This document shows, one piece after another, positions 1-7,358 of a stretch of DNA of 17,892 nt. The notes under the pieces are model-generated. The model was not told the origin of the DNA, searched no databases, and worked only from the letters and a program-made list of their open reading frames with translations. Numbering within the stretch: the first letter of the stretch is position 1; each line of letters begins with the position of its first letter. The stretch comes from JBFHKO01 sp041595355 (lineage in GTDB: Bacteria; Pseudomonadota; Gammaproteobacteria; Enterobacterales; Aeromonadaceae). The DNA is taken from NCBI GenBank assembly GCA_041595355.1, contig JBFHKO010000029.1:1-17892 (forward strand), given 5' to 3'. The translations under genes were made by a program, and so were the position numbers.

Positions 1-125
1 ACCGGCTCGCTGTAGCGGGCCAGCAGGTACAGCAGCCCCACCCCGGCCAGATGGCATGCCAGGGAGAGTAACCAGGCCTGATGCCCTTGCTGCGGGGAAG
101 GCAGACGCCCCATCTGGATGCTCAT
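1..125 (-). CDS. N-terminal fragment of a membrane protein of unknown function (cut by window edge)
   Basis: Read on the minus strand, an open frame starts at ATG 125-123, or at the in-frame ATG 113-111, and stays open to the left edge. From the second ATG the protein begins MGRLPSPQQGHQAW, followed by a hydrophobic stretch (LLSLACHLAGVGLLYLLA) that looks like a first membrane helix or signal anchor. Codon third positions are GC-rich, as in the real genes nearby, whereas the opposite-strand frames here do not look like protein. There is no strong ribosome binding site before either ATG. I do not recognise the family; only about 40 codons are visible. It is divergent from the gene at 346, and the 220 bp between them show only a TATGAT box at 308-313 as a possible -10 without a good -35. 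Confidence 0.5.
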   Translation of the reverse strand, partial: MSIQMGRLPSPQQGHQAWLLSLACHLAGVGLLYLLARYSEP

Positions 126-345
126 TATCAAAAAAGTGGAACAGGCCGCCGATCATTGGGCATTCGTCCACAAAAGCCAAGTCGATTTTGCCGGCGCCGG
201 GCGGTGGGTCGGCTGGCGCGAGGGTTGTGGGTGGGCTTCATTCAAGTGCGCATAGCGGCAGGAAAATATATTTCCGGGCCCGGATTCTCAGCCCGCCGGG
301 CGCTGGCTATGATGCTCGCCACCTTATTCCACCACAGCCCATATC

Positions 346-789
346 ATGAGCCAGGCTTGTCTGACGTGCGGCGCCTGCTGCGCCTATTTTCGCGTGTCGT
401 TCTATTGGTCGGAAACCGATGCCCATCCCGAGGGATTGGTTCCCCAGCACCTCACCACCGCCATCAATCCCTACCTGGTGGCCATGCGCGGCACCGAGAG
501 CAAGCCGGCCCGCTGCGTGGCCCTGGAGGGGGATATCGGTGGCTGTGTCAGCTGCGCCATCTACGCCCAGCGCTCCAGTACCTGCCGCGAATTCGAGGCC
601 GGCGACGCGCGCTGCAATCAGGCCCGCCTGGTGCATGGCCTGCTGCCGGTCGGCATGGATGTACCCGCGGTGGCGATAGCATCCTCGGTGGTGGAGCCGC
701 CGCTCGAGGCGGCCGGCAATCCGCTGCCCCTGCCGTCGCGGCTGGCGGAGCTGCCGGGCGCATCGGGTGTGACGGCCCTGCCGCTCTGA
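346..789 (+). CDS. YkgJ/UPF0153-type cysteine-cluster protein, putative Zn/Fe-binding
   Basis: This encodes a 147-residue soluble protein with a CxxCxxCC cluster at its extreme N-terminus (CLTCGACC, residues 5-12). A second cysteine group follows in the middle (GCVSCAIYAQRSSTCREF, then RCNQAR). This is the layout of the YkgJ/UPF0153 family, which is thought to chelate zinc or iron through the conserved cysteines; its physiological role is not established. The C-terminal third is rich in Pro and Ala and poorly structured. The ATG at 346 is chosen because it directly precedes the cysteine motif, although the ribosome binding site is weak. It is followed after 120 bp by the antiporter gene and is probably transcribed separately or as a loose pair. 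The family assignment is good and the function is inferred. Confidence 0.8.
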   Translation: MSQACLTCGACCAYFRVSFYWSETDAHPEGLVPQHLTTAINPYLVAMRGTESKPARCVALEGDIGGCVSCAIYAQRSSTCREFEAGDARCNQARLVHGLLPVGMDVPAVAIASSVVEPPLEAAGNPLPLPSRLAELPGASGVTALPL

Positions 790-909
790 ATCAGGCCCGA
801 GCGCAGGCAGGGCTTGTTATGCGCCCTGCAATCCATCCATTATTCACCATGTAAACGGGAAGCCCGACCTCCGCTCGGGCGACCGGACAACAGCGAACAG
901 GGAGAAGAT

Positions 910-1887
910 ATGACATTGGCATTTCTGGCGGTCGGATTCGGGCTGCTGTTACTGGCCTGGAGCGCGGATCGCTTCGTGGACGGCGCGGCGCTGACGGCGC
1001 GCCATTTTGGCCTGCCGCCGCTGGTCATCGGCATGGTGATCGTCGGCTTCGGCACCTCGGCGCCGGAGATGCTGGTGTCGGCGCTGGCGGCGGGGCAGGG
1101 CAACCCCGGGCTGGCGTTGGGTAACGCCTATGGTTCCAATATCGCCAATATCGGCCTGATCCTGGGGCTGACGGCCTTGCTGAGCCCGATAGCGGTGCAC
1201 TCCCGGGTGCTGCGCAAGGAGCTGCCGCTGCTGGTGGCGGTGACGCTGCTGGCGGCCCTGCAACTGCTGGATGGCGAGCTGACCCGCCTGGATGGCTGGG
1301 GGCTGCTGGGGCTGTTTGCCGCCCTGATGGGCTGGACCCTGTGGCAGGGGCTGCGGCAGGGCAATGATCCCCTGGGCAGCGAGACCGAGAAAGAGCTGGA
1401 TGCCGAGTCCATGTCCCGGGGGCGGGCCCTGTTCTGGCTGCTGGTCGGCCTGCTGCTGCTCATTATCAGCTCCCGGCTGCTGGTCTGGGGCGCGGTGACC
1501 ATCGCCCGGGACTTTGGCATCAGCGATCTGATCATCGGCCTGACCATAGTGGCGGTGGGCACCTCGCTGCCGGAACTGGCCTCCTCGCTGGCGGCTGCCC
1601 GCCGGGGTGAGCATGACATAGCCCTCGGCAATGTGCTCGGCTCCAACCTGTTCAACACCCTGGCGGTGGTGGGCATCGCCGCCACCATCAAGCCCATGGC
1701 GGTGCCCGCCGAGGTGCTGTGGCGGGATCTGCCGCTCATGGGGGGGCTGACGCTGTCGCTGTTTCTGTTCGGCTACGGCTTTCGTGGTCGGGGGCGGATC
1801 AGCCGCCCGGGCGGCCTGGTGCTGCTGCTTGTCTACCTGGGGTATAACCTGTTCCTCATCAGTCGCATGGGGATGGCCGCGGCCTGA
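910..1887 (+). CDS. Calcium/sodium antiporter, CaCA superfamily (YrbG type)
   Basis: This is a 325-residue inner-membrane protein with about ten hydrophobic helices in two homologous halves. Each half carries the CaCA alpha-repeat signature: GFGTSAPE at residues 46-53 with GNAYGSN at 71-77, and AVGTSLPE at 215-222 with GNVLGSNLFN at 240-249. The acidic residue in each GTSxPE motif is the expected cation ligand. A polar, charged loop (about 150-172) separates the halves, as in YrbG-like proteins, and the length matches that family. The ATG at 910 is preferred over longer frames because GGAGAAG lies immediately upstream and the protein then starts directly in the first helix. It probably exchanges Ca2+ for Na+ or H+. 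The exact ion is inferred from the family. Confidence 0.88.
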   Translation: MTLAFLAVGFGLLLLAWSADRFVDGAALTARHFGLPPLVIGMVIVGFGTSAPEMLVSALAAGQGNPGLALGNAYGSNIANIGLILGLTALLSPIAVHSRVLRKELPLLVAVTLLAALQLLDGELTRLDGWGLLGLFAALMGWTLWQGLRQGNDPLGSETEKELDAESMSRGRALFWLLVGLLLLIISSRLLVWGAVTIARDFGISDLIIGLTIVAVGTSLPELASSLAAARRGEHDIALGNVLGSNLFNTLAVVGIAATIKPMAVPAEVLWRDLPLMGGLTLSLFLFGYGFRGRGRISRPGGLVLLLVYLGYNLFLISRMGMAAA

Positions 1888-1941
1888 TGGGCCGCTGGAC
1901 TACCCGGACGAAAAGGGGGGGGATTTTTTTGCCTCCCCTGC

Positions 1942-1969
1942 TTGCCAGTCAAATAATAACTGTTATCAT
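1942..1969 (+). promoter_or_regulatory. Sigma70-type promoter of the iron transport operon
   Basis: The -35 box TTGCCA (1942-1947) and the -10 box TATCAT (1964-1969) each match consensus at 5 of 6 positions and are separated by 16 bp. Transcription would start near 1976, leaving a leader of about 50 nt before fbpA. The -10 box lies inside a Fur-box-like sequence, so repression by Fur with iron is the natural prediction. Confidence 0.65.
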
Positions 1970-1970
1970 C
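1952..1970 (+). promoter_or_regulatory. Putative Fur box 1, overlapping the -10 element
   Basis: The 19-mer AATAATAACTGTTATCATC matches the classical Fur consensus GATAATGATAATCATTATC at 12 of 19 positions by hand count, with the outer ATAAT and ATC parts conserved. It covers the -10 of the predicted fbp promoter, a position suited to iron-dependent repression. Confidence 0.6.
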
Positions 1971-1983
1971 AACTCATCCAATC

Positions 1984-2002
1984 AAGAATGATTCTCGATA
2001 AC
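1984..2002 (+). promoter_or_regulatory. Putative Fur box 2, in the fbpA leader
   Basis: The 19-mer AAGAATGATTCTCGATAAC matches the Fur consensus at 12 of 19 positions and contains the GAATGATTC palindrome typical of natural Fur sites. It begins 13 bp after box 1 and lies just downstream of the predicted transcription start. Two adjacent sites would allow extended Fur binding. Confidence 0.6.
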
Positions 2003-2024
2003 ATTTTGACAACATGAGGTGGTG

Positions 2025-3041
2025 ATGATGATGCAAAAGTCCAGATTGATGCTTGGCCTGCTGGGTCTGACCCTGGCTGGCGGCCTGCAGGCCGCGGAAG
2101 AAGTGAATGTCTACTCTCAGCGTGAGGGTCACCTCATCGAGCCCATCGTTGCGGCCTTTACCCAGGACACCGGCATCAAGGTGAACATGGTCTACATGGA
2201 AGACGGCCTGGATGAGCGGCTGGCCCGTGAAGGCAAGCACAGCCCGGCGGATCTGGCCCTGACCGTGGACATCAGCCGCCTGATGGCGCTGGTGGAGCGG
2301 GATCTGGTGCAGCCGGTGCAAAGCGCCGAGCTGGAGCAGAACATTCCGGCCCAATACCGCGATCCCGATGACCGCTGGTTTGCCCTCACCACCCGGGTAC
2401 GCAGCATCTACTCCTCCAAGGAGCGGCTCGGCGACCTGTCGGCCATCAGCTACGAGCAGCTGGCCGATCCCCAGTACAAGGGCCGCATCTGTACCCGCAG
2501 CGGCAAGCATCAGTACAACATCGCCCTGGTGGCCAGCATGATCGCCCACCATGGCGAGGCGCACACCAAGACCTGGCTGGAAGGCGTCAAGGCCAACCTG
2601 GCGCGTACCCCCCAGGGCAATGACCGCGACCAGATCAAGGCCATCAAGGAAGGTATCTGCGATCTGTCGCTGGGCAACAGCTACTACTATGGCGTCATGC
2701 TGAGCAACCCCGAGCAGCGTCCGGCCGCCGAGGCGGTGACCATCAACTTCCCCAACCAGCAGGAACGTGGCGCCCACGTCAACGTCAGCGGTGTGGTGAT
2801 GACCAAGTATGCCAAGCACAAGGACGCGGCCCGCAAGCTGATGGAGTACCTCTCCCAGGACAAGGCCCAGCAGCTGTATGCCGAGCTGAACATGGAATAC
2901 CCGGTCAAGGCCGGCGTGGCGCGCTCCCCGCTGGTGGCCAGCTGGGGTGACTTCAAGGCCGATGCCCTGCCGCTGGCCGAGGTCGCCAAACACCGTCAGG
3001 CTGCCCAGGCGCTGATGGATGAAGTGAAGTTCGACCTCTGA
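2025..3041 (+). CDS. fbpA: Periplasmic ferric iron-binding protein, FbpA/FutA type
   Basis: This is the solute-binding component of a Fe3+ ABC importer, about 338 residues. A Sec signal peptide (KSRLMLGLLGLTLAGGLQA) ends in an AxA-like site before AEEVNVYS, so the mature protein is periplasmic. The tyrosine run in LGNSYYYG (near residues 220-222) corresponds to the conserved tyrosine pair that ligates ferric iron in this family; the mature start with VNVYSQR is also typical. The start is ambiguous among GTG 2019 and ATG 2025, 2028 and 2031, all in frame behind GAGGTG at 2016-2021. ATG 2028 has the best spacing, and 2025 is given as a compromise. It overlaps the permease gene by one base and lies behind a promoter with Fur-like sites. 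The substrate could also be a chelated iron species. Confidence 0.88.
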   Translation: MMMQKSRLMLGLLGLTLAGGLQAAEEVNVYSQREGHLIEPIVAAFTQDTGIKVNMVYMEDGLDERLAREGKHSPADLALTVDISRLMALVERDLVQPVQSAELEQNIPAQYRDPDDRWFALTTRVRSIYSSKERLGDLSAISYEQLADPQYKGRICTRSGKHQYNIALVASMIAHHGEAHTKTWLEGVKANLARTPQGNDRDQIKAIKEGICDLSLGNSYYYGVMLSNPEQRPAAEAVTINFPNQQERGAHVNVSGVVMTKYAKHKDAARKLMEYLSQDKAQQLYAELNMEYPVKAGVARSPLVASWGDFKADALPLAEVAKHRQAAQALMDEVKFDL

Positions 3042-4684
3042 TGGTCGGGCAGTCCGCCAGCATGACGGCGCGACATTGGCAAATCGGCAGCTGGGCCCTG
3101 GCCCTGCTGCTGATTTCCCCGTTGCTGGCGCTGGTGGGCGAGGCGCTGGCCAGCGAGTACCGGCTCTTCATGCAGCTGTGGCAGACGGTGTTGTGGGACT
3201 ACATCCGCAACACCCTGCTGCTGGTGCTGGGGGTCGGCGGCCTGACCCTGCTGCTGGGGGTGCCGGCCGGCTGGTTGCTGGCCCGCTGCGCGCTGCCGGG
3301 GCGAGGGGTGCTCAGCTGGGCACTGATGCTGCCGCTGGCCATGCCCGCCTACATAGTCGCTTACCTGTATACCGATCTGCTCGATTATCCGGGGGTGGTG
3401 CAGGGCACACTGCGCGGGCTGTTCGGCTGGCAGACGCCCGCCGACTACTGGTTTCCTGCCATCCGCTCCCTGGGGGGCGCCAGCCTGATACTGGCCCTGG
3501 TGCTCTTTCCCTACGTCTATCTGCTCTCCCGCACCGCCTTTCTCGAACTCTCCGCCTCCCTGACCCAATCCGGCCGCCTGCTGGGCGCCTCGCCCTGGCG
3601 CTGCTTCTGGCGCATCACCCTGCCGCTGGTGCGTCCCGCCCTGGTGGTGGCCCTGTCATTGGTGGCGATGGAGACCCTGGCCGACTACGGCACCGTCTCC
3701 TATTTCGCGGTCGCCACCCTGACCACGGCGGTCAATGACACCTGGCTCGGTTACGGCAGCCTGAACGGTGCCGCCCAGATCGCCCTCTGCCTGCTGGGCA
3801 TAGTGCTGCTGCTGCTGACCCTGGAGCGCATCAGCCGCCGGCGCCAGCAGGTGTTCCAGAAGGGCATGGGGCTGGAGCGCCAGCCGCTGCTGCCGTTGCC
3901 GGGCTGGCGCGGCTGGCTGGCGGCCGGTTATTGCTGGACGCTGGTGCTGGCCGGTTTCGGCCTGCCGCTGGGGCGCCTGCTCGGTTACGCCTGGCTGCAC
4001 GGCGGTGATTCGCTGAATGCCCTGGTTGAGGTCAGCCTCAACAGCCTGACGGTGGCCCTGTTGGCCGCCGGGCTGGCGACCCTGCTGGCGGCGCTGCTGG
4101 TGTTCGCCCACCGCCTCAATCCGGGGGCGGCCAGCGGCCTGCCGCTGCGCCTCGCCGGCTTCGGCTACGCCATGCCCGGCACCGTGCTGGCCATCGGCGT
4201 GCTGGCGCCGCTGACCTTCCTCGACTTTCGTCTCAACGAGCTGCTGGCGGCGCTGGGCTTCGAGGAGCCGGGGCTGGTGCTGAGCGGCAGCCTGCTGGCG
4301 CTGGTGCTGGCCTATGTGGTGCGCTTTCTGGCCGTGCCCCTGGGCTCGCTGGACAGCAGCTTCGCCCGCATCTCCCCGAGCCTGGACATGGTCACCCGCA
4401 CTTTGGGCGAGGGGCCCGGCGGTCTGCTGCGGCGGGTGCACCTGCCGCTGGTGCGCAAGGGCATGCTGGCCGGACTGCTGCTGGTCTTCATCGAGTCGAT
4501 GAAGGAGCTGCCGGCGGCGCTGCTGCTGCGCCCCTTCAACTTCGAGACCCTGGCCACCCAGGTGTATCAGCTCGTCAAGGGCGAGCAGCTGGAGCAGGGA
4601 GCCTGGTTGGCCATTCTCATCGTACTGGTGGGCCTGCTGCCCCTGGTTTTCGTAAACCGCTACCTGGAGCCTGAACGCGGATGA
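3041..4684 (+). CDS. fbpB: Ferric iron ABC transporter permease, fused two-domain FbpB type
   Basis: This is an inner-membrane permease of 547 residues, twice the usual length because two transmembrane domains are fused. This is normal for FbpB/HitB-type iron permeases. Each half has a cytoplasmic EAA-like coupling loop that contacts the ATPase: about residues 170-199 (GRLLGASPWRCFWRITLPLV) and 444-474 (RTLGEGPGGLLRRVHLPLV). Each ends in the expected LPLVR. The ATG at 3041 shares its A with the fbpA stop codon. A second in-frame ATG at 3062 (MTARHWQIG) is an alternative start, and neither has a strong Shine-Dalgarno, so translational coupling to fbpA is likely. With fbpA and fbpC it would make a complete importer moving Fe3+ from periplasm to cytoplasm. 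Confidence 0.88.
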   Translation: MVGQSASMTARHWQIGSWALALLLISPLLALVGEALASEYRLFMQLWQTVLWDYIRNTLLLVLGVGGLTLLLGVPAGWLLARCALPGRGVLSWALMLPLAMPAYIVAYLYTDLLDYPGVVQGTLRGLFGWQTPADYWFPAIRSLGGASLILALVLFPYVYLLSRTAFLELSASLTQSGRLLGASPWRCFWRITLPLVRPALVVALSLVAMETLADYGTVSYFAVATLTTAVNDTWLGYGSLNGAAQIALCLLGIVLLLLTLERISRRRQQVFQKGMGLERQPLLPLPGWRGWLAAGYCWTLVLAGFGLPLGRLLGYAWLHGGDSLNALVEVSLNSLTVALLAAGLATLLAALLVFAHRLNPGAASGLPLRLAGFGYAMPGTVLAIGVLAPLTFLDFRLNELLAALGFEEPGLVLSGSLLALVLAYVVRFLAVPLGSLDSSFARISPSLDMVTRTLGEGPGGLLRRVHLPLVRKGMLAGLLLVFIESMKELPAALLLRPFNFETLATQVYQLVKGEQLEQGAWLAILIVLVGLLPLVFVNRYLEPERG

Positions 4685-5724
4685 CAGCACTCAACATCAC
4701 CGGTCTGGCCTGCCGCTACAACGGCCAGCCCGTGCTGCAGGATCTCTCCCTGAGCCTGGCCGACAACGAGATCCTCTGTCTGCTGGGTGCCAGCGGCTGC
4801 GGCAAGACCACCCTGCTCAAGGCCATCGCCGGCCTGGTGCCGGTCGCGGCGGGGGAGATCCGGCTGCATGACCAGCTGGTCGAGGGGCAGGGACAGTCGC
4901 TGCCGCCGGAGGCGCGCCAGCTGGGATTCATCTTCCAGGACTATGCCCTGTTTCCCCACCTGTCGGTGGCCGAGAACCTGGCTTTCGGCTTGCGCCACCA
5001 TGAGCGCGAGCCCGGGCGCCGGGCCGAGCGGGTGGAGGAGGGGCTGGCGCTGGTGGGGCTGGAGGAACTGGGCGGGCGCTACCCGCATGAGCTCTCCGGC
5101 GGCCAGCAGCAGCGGGTGGCCATCGCCCGGGCACTGGTGTGCCGGCCGCGGCTGCTGCTGCTGGATGAGCCCTTCTCCAACATCGACTCCCAGGTGCGCG
5201 GGCGGCTCATCCATGACATCCGCCGCCTGCTCAAGGCCCAGGGCATAGCGGCCATCTTCGTCACCCACAGCAAGGACGAAGCCTTCGCCTTTGCCGACCG
5301 GCTGGCGGTGTTCCATGAGGGGCACATCGCCCAGGTGGGGCGCGGCGATGAGCTCTATCATCAGCCGGCGACCCGCTACGTCGCCGAGTTTATGGGCGCC
5401 GGTACCTACCTGCCGGCGCGGGTGCGCGATGGCCACCGTATCGACAGTCCCCTGGGGATGCTGACCAGCACGCGGTCGCTGGCGCACTCTGCCGGTCAGC
5501 CGGTGGAGTTGTTCGTGCGTCCGCAGCAACTGGCCCTGGGCGAGGATGTCGCCGGCGAGCCGGTGCAGCTGCTGGAGCAGCAGTTCCTCGGCAGCCATGT
5601 GCGCTGCCTGGTCGCCTGGCGCCAGTGGCGCCTCGAGGTGTGGCGCAACGATCTGCTGCCCGTCGATCAGCCCCTGCGCCTCAGTCTGCGCGCCCACGAG
5701 CCGGTGCTGTTCGCGCCGGCCTGA
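4681..5724 (+). CDS. fbpC: Ferric iron ABC transporter ATP-binding protein, FbpC type
   Basis: This is the cytoplasmic ATPase subunit, 347 residues. All nucleotide-binding motifs are intact: Walker A GASGCGKT (36-43), Q-loop Gln86 in FIFQDYALFPH, signature LSGGQ (138-142), Walker B LLLLDE (158-163) and switch His196 in VTHSKDEA. FSNIDSQVR after Walker B is typical of FbpC rather than of sugar ATPases. A C-terminal TOBE-like regulatory domain covers about 240-347. The start ATG overlaps the fbpB stop in an ATGA junction. The last 80 or so codons (from 5477) have a decayed homologue at 15458-15640. No clear intrinsic terminator follows; only GC-rich sequence with an imperfect hairpin near 5758-5782 is seen. 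Confidence 0.9.
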   Translation: MTALNITGLACRYNGQPVLQDLSLSLADNEILCLLGASGCGKTTLLKAIAGLVPVAAGEIRLHDQLVEGQGQSLPPEARQLGFIFQDYALFPHLSVAENLAFGLRHHEREPGRRAERVEEGLALVGLEELGGRYPHELSGGQQQRVAIARALVCRPRLLLLDEPFSNIDSQVRGRLIHDIRRLLKAQGIAAIFVTHSKDEAFAFADRLAVFHEGHIAQVGRGDELYHQPATRYVAEFMGAGTYLPARVRDGHRIDSPLGMLTSTRSLAHSAGQPVELFVRPQQLALGEDVAGEPVQLLEQQFLGSHVRCLVAWRQWRLEVWRNDLLPVDQPLRLSLRAHEPVLFAPA

Positions 5725-6023
5725 GGGCGGCAACGGGCCACCTGGCCATGAGCACAGCCCCTCTCTCCCGGCGGGGGAGGGGCGCCCGCCCCGCCCGCCG
5801 GACACCCTCTCCTCGGCTGCCATGGCATGCCGCTGCCGTCCCGGCACCGCGCTCCCCGCCGCCGCGCCCCCGGCCATCACGTCTGAAATAACGAAAATTC
5901 TGTTTCATGAGGTGCATCCTGTTTCAGGTGATGGCGTCGGTGGCGTGATGGGAGTCACGGCCGGGTGGCGTCCGGCTGGGTATATTGAGCGCAAATTTCA
6001 TGTAACTAAATGGTTTGTTTCAT
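5725..6023 (+). other. Intergenic region between the iron operon and the LacI-type regulator
   Basis: There is no convincing gene in these 299 bp. The first half is very GC-rich and holds an imperfect hairpin (CCCCTC at 5758-5763 pairing with GAGGGG at 5777-5782) without a T-run, so it is not a clear terminator. The second half is less GC-rich and looks regulatory. It holds TGTTTCATGA (5901-5910), TGTTTCAGGT (5920-5929), a TATATT box (5981-5986) and CTAAATGGTTTG (6006-6017) just before the regulator start. Confidence 0.6.
5981..5986 (+). promoter_or_regulatory. Possible -10 box for the LacI-type regulator gene
   Basis: TATATT matches the -10 consensus at 5 of 6 positions and would give a start near 5993, about 30 nt before ATG 6024. 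No good -35 lies 16-18 bp upstream. CTAAATGGTTTG at 6006-6017 resembles the operator cores at 7146-7187 but is one base shorter in the middle, so autoregulation is only a suggestion. Confidence 0.3.
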
Positions 6024-7055
6024 ATGGCAACGGTAAGAGATGTCGCTCAGCTGGCGGGGGTGTCGGTGGCGACGGTGTCCCGGGTCATGACCGGTGCGGC
6101 GCGGGTCGCCGAGGCGACGGCGGAGCGTGTACGGGCCGCCATTTTGCAGCTGGACTATGTGCCCAATCATCCCGCCAGTGCCCTGGGCGGGAGCAAGACA
6201 GCCCGCCTGTTCGCCGTCATGGTGCCCAATTTGACCAATCCCTATTTCGCCGAACTGCTGGACATCATCGAGCTGGAGGCGTCCCAGCACGGTTTCTCGG
6301 TGCTCTTCTTCAACGCCCGGCAAAACGAGCAGACGGAGCGCAGCTGTCTGGAGAGCTGTCGCAAGCAGCAGGTGGATGGCCTGCTGATGGTGCCCATCGT
6401 CCACAGCCCGGAGGCCATCGCCCGCCTCGAGTCTCTGCCTTTTCCGGTGGTGATACTGACCCAGCCACTGCCGCGCCTGACCAGCGTGTTCGTGGATCAT
6501 GCTGCCGGGGGCGCGCTGGCGGCCGAGCATCTGGTTCGCACCGGTCATACCCGGATCGGCTTTCTGGGCAGCAATCGCGGATCGGAAGAGAAGCTGGTGG
6601 GGTTTCGTGGCAAGTTGGCCGAGCTGGGCTACCCTTTGTCCGACGATGACATCATCGATCTGGCCGATGGGCATCATGAGGAGTGCGGCCCCTGCATCCG
6701 GAGCTACCTGGCGCGGCATCGTCCCCTGACGCTGTCGGCCATCTTTGCCTCCAATGACGTGGCGGCCCTGCAGATGATGGAGGCGCTCATCGAGCAGGGC
6801 TACCGGGTGCCCGAGGAGGTGGTGGTGGTGGGCTTCGACAATACGCCGCTGGCCAAGGCGATGGGTATTACCAGCATCGCCCAGCCCATGCAGGAGATAG
6901 GCCGGCTGGCCTTCCAGGAGATACTGGCCCTGCGCAGCCAGACCCCGGGGGCGGCCCAGGCGCAGCATCTGTCGTTGGCGCCACGGTTGGTGGTTCGGGA
7001 GAGTACCCTCAAGGTGCACAGGTGCACCGCCGAGCTGAGCCTGACTCGCCGCTGA
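6024..7055 (+). CDS. LacI/GalR-family transcriptional regulator of the sugar operon
   Basis: This is a 343-residue DNA-binding regulator. The N-terminal helix-turn-helix (about 2-22, VRDVAQLAGVSVATVSRVM) and the hinge helix (about 47-58) are canonical. Leu54 in the hinge occupies the place of the minor-groove leucine of LacI-family proteins, which bind operators with a central CG step. Residues from about 60 form a periplasmic-binding-protein-like sugar sensor domain (LFAVMVPNLTNPYFAELL, VVVVGFDNTPLA, and a C-terminal LVVREST). ATG 6024 is chosen because it places the helix-turn-helix at the extreme N-terminus; a TTG at 6015 is less likely. The Shine-Dalgarno is weak, consistent with low expression. 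It lies 303 bp upstream of the transport operon in the same orientation and most likely controls it through the inverted repeat at 7139-7194. The inducer is presumably sucrose or a product of it. Confidence 0.9.
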   Translation: MATVRDVAQLAGVSVATVSRVMTGAARVAEATAERVRAAILQLDYVPNHPASALGGSKTARLFAVMVPNLTNPYFAELLDIIELEASQHGFSVLFFNARQNEQTERSCLESCRKQQVDGLLMVPIVHSPEAIARLESLPFPVVILTQPLPRLTSVFVDHAAGGALAAEHLVRTGHTRIGFLGSNRGSEEKLVGFRGKLAELGYPLSDDDIIDLADGHHEECGPCIRSYLARHRPLTLSAIFASNDVAALQMMEALIEQGYRVPEEVVVVGFDNTPLAKAMGITSIAQPMQEIGRLAFQEILALRSQTPGAAQAQHLSLAPRLVVRESTLKVHRCTAELSLTRR

Positions 7056-7107
7056 GTCCGCGGGCCTGTCCCGGTCCGCTCACCGGAATGTAACATTTTA
7101 GCAGCTT

Positions 7108-7117
7108 TGTTTCATGA
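7108..7117 (+). repeat. TGTTTCATGA motif, second copy of the one at 5901-5910
   Basis: The 10-mer TGTTTCATGA occurs at 5901-5910, upstream of the regulator gene, and again here, upstream of the transport operon. Shorter relatives lie at 5920-5926 (TGTTTCA) and 6016-6023 (TGTTTCAT). Here it is part of the palindrome TTTCATGAAA. The shared position upstream of two linked genes suggests a binding site, but chance is not excluded. Confidence 0.3.
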
Positions 7118-7123
7118 AAGAGT

Positions 7124-7139
7124 TGCAATAAGGATCACA
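7124..7139 (+). promoter_or_regulatory. Possible CRP (catabolite activator) binding site
   Basis: TGCAA-N6-TCACA at 7124-7139 matches the CRP consensus TGTGA-N6-TCACA at 8 of 10 core positions, with a perfect right half. It lies immediately upstream of the operator-like inverted repeat and the sugar transport operon, where catabolite control would be expected. I could not identify a convincing promoter at fixed distance from it. Confidence 0.4.
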
Positions 7140-7194
7140 AACGCCAAATCGGTTTAGCTGCAGAATTCACCTCAGCTAAACCGGTTTGGCGTTT
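7139..7194 (+). promoter_or_regulatory. Large inverted repeat carrying two LacI-type operator-like sites
   Basis: Two 22-bp arms (7139-7160 and 7173-7194) are inverted copies with a single mismatch, separated by 12 bp containing GAATTC. Each arm holds an operator-like core with the central CG step expected for LacI-family proteins: AAATCGGTTT at 7146-7155 and the perfect palindrome AAACCGGTTT at 7178-7187. Core centres are 32 bp apart, about three helical turns, so two dimers would sit on the same face of the helix. As RNA the element could also fold into a long hairpin followed by four U residues and might double as a weak terminator for the regulator gene. Binding by the adjacent regulator is inferred. 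Confidence 0.7.
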
Positions 7195-7303
7195 TGCATT
7201 ATCAGAACGCTCATGCCGCTACTAGGGCGCCCGGGCCCGCGGGGTCCGGCCGCTGTAGCCAAGTAATAACCCCCAGCACCAGCCGATAGTGACAGGCTCG
7301 GTT

Positions 7304-7328
7304 GAACGTTGAGTATCCCGCAACGTTC
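7304..7328 (+). other. Leader hairpin before the sugar-binding protein gene
   Basis: GAACGTTG (7304-7311) and CAACGTTC (7321-7328) form an 8-bp stem with a 9-nt loop, ending 30 nt before the start codon. There is no T-run, so it is not a terminator. It may stabilise the leader or be an operator-like palindrome. The rest of the 303-bp gap (7056-7358) holds the sites listed separately and a GC-rich stretch near 7226-7252. Confidence 0.4.
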
Positions 7329-7358
7329 GATGGTGAGACCACAACAGAGGAGCAAGAC

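Noticed and set aside
81..854. 257-codon + strand frame covering the left end and the cysteine-cluster gene
   Set aside because: Its product is low-complexity Arg/Gly/Pro-rich sequence and it overlaps the frame with the conserved CxxCxxCC motif, which is far more protein-like.
1915..1940. Terminator after the antiporter gene from the G-run and the following CCTCCCC
   Set aside because: The T-run falls in the loop instead of after the stem, and the pairing needs a G-U wobble. It does not have the form of an intrinsic terminator.
3656..4690. Long minus-strand open frame opposite fbpB, and similar long frames opposite the amylosucrase, GH32 and ATPase genes
   Set aside because: These are shadows caused by high GC. 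Their translations are Gln/His/Arg-rich with no recognisable motifs, while the + strand frames encode complete known families.
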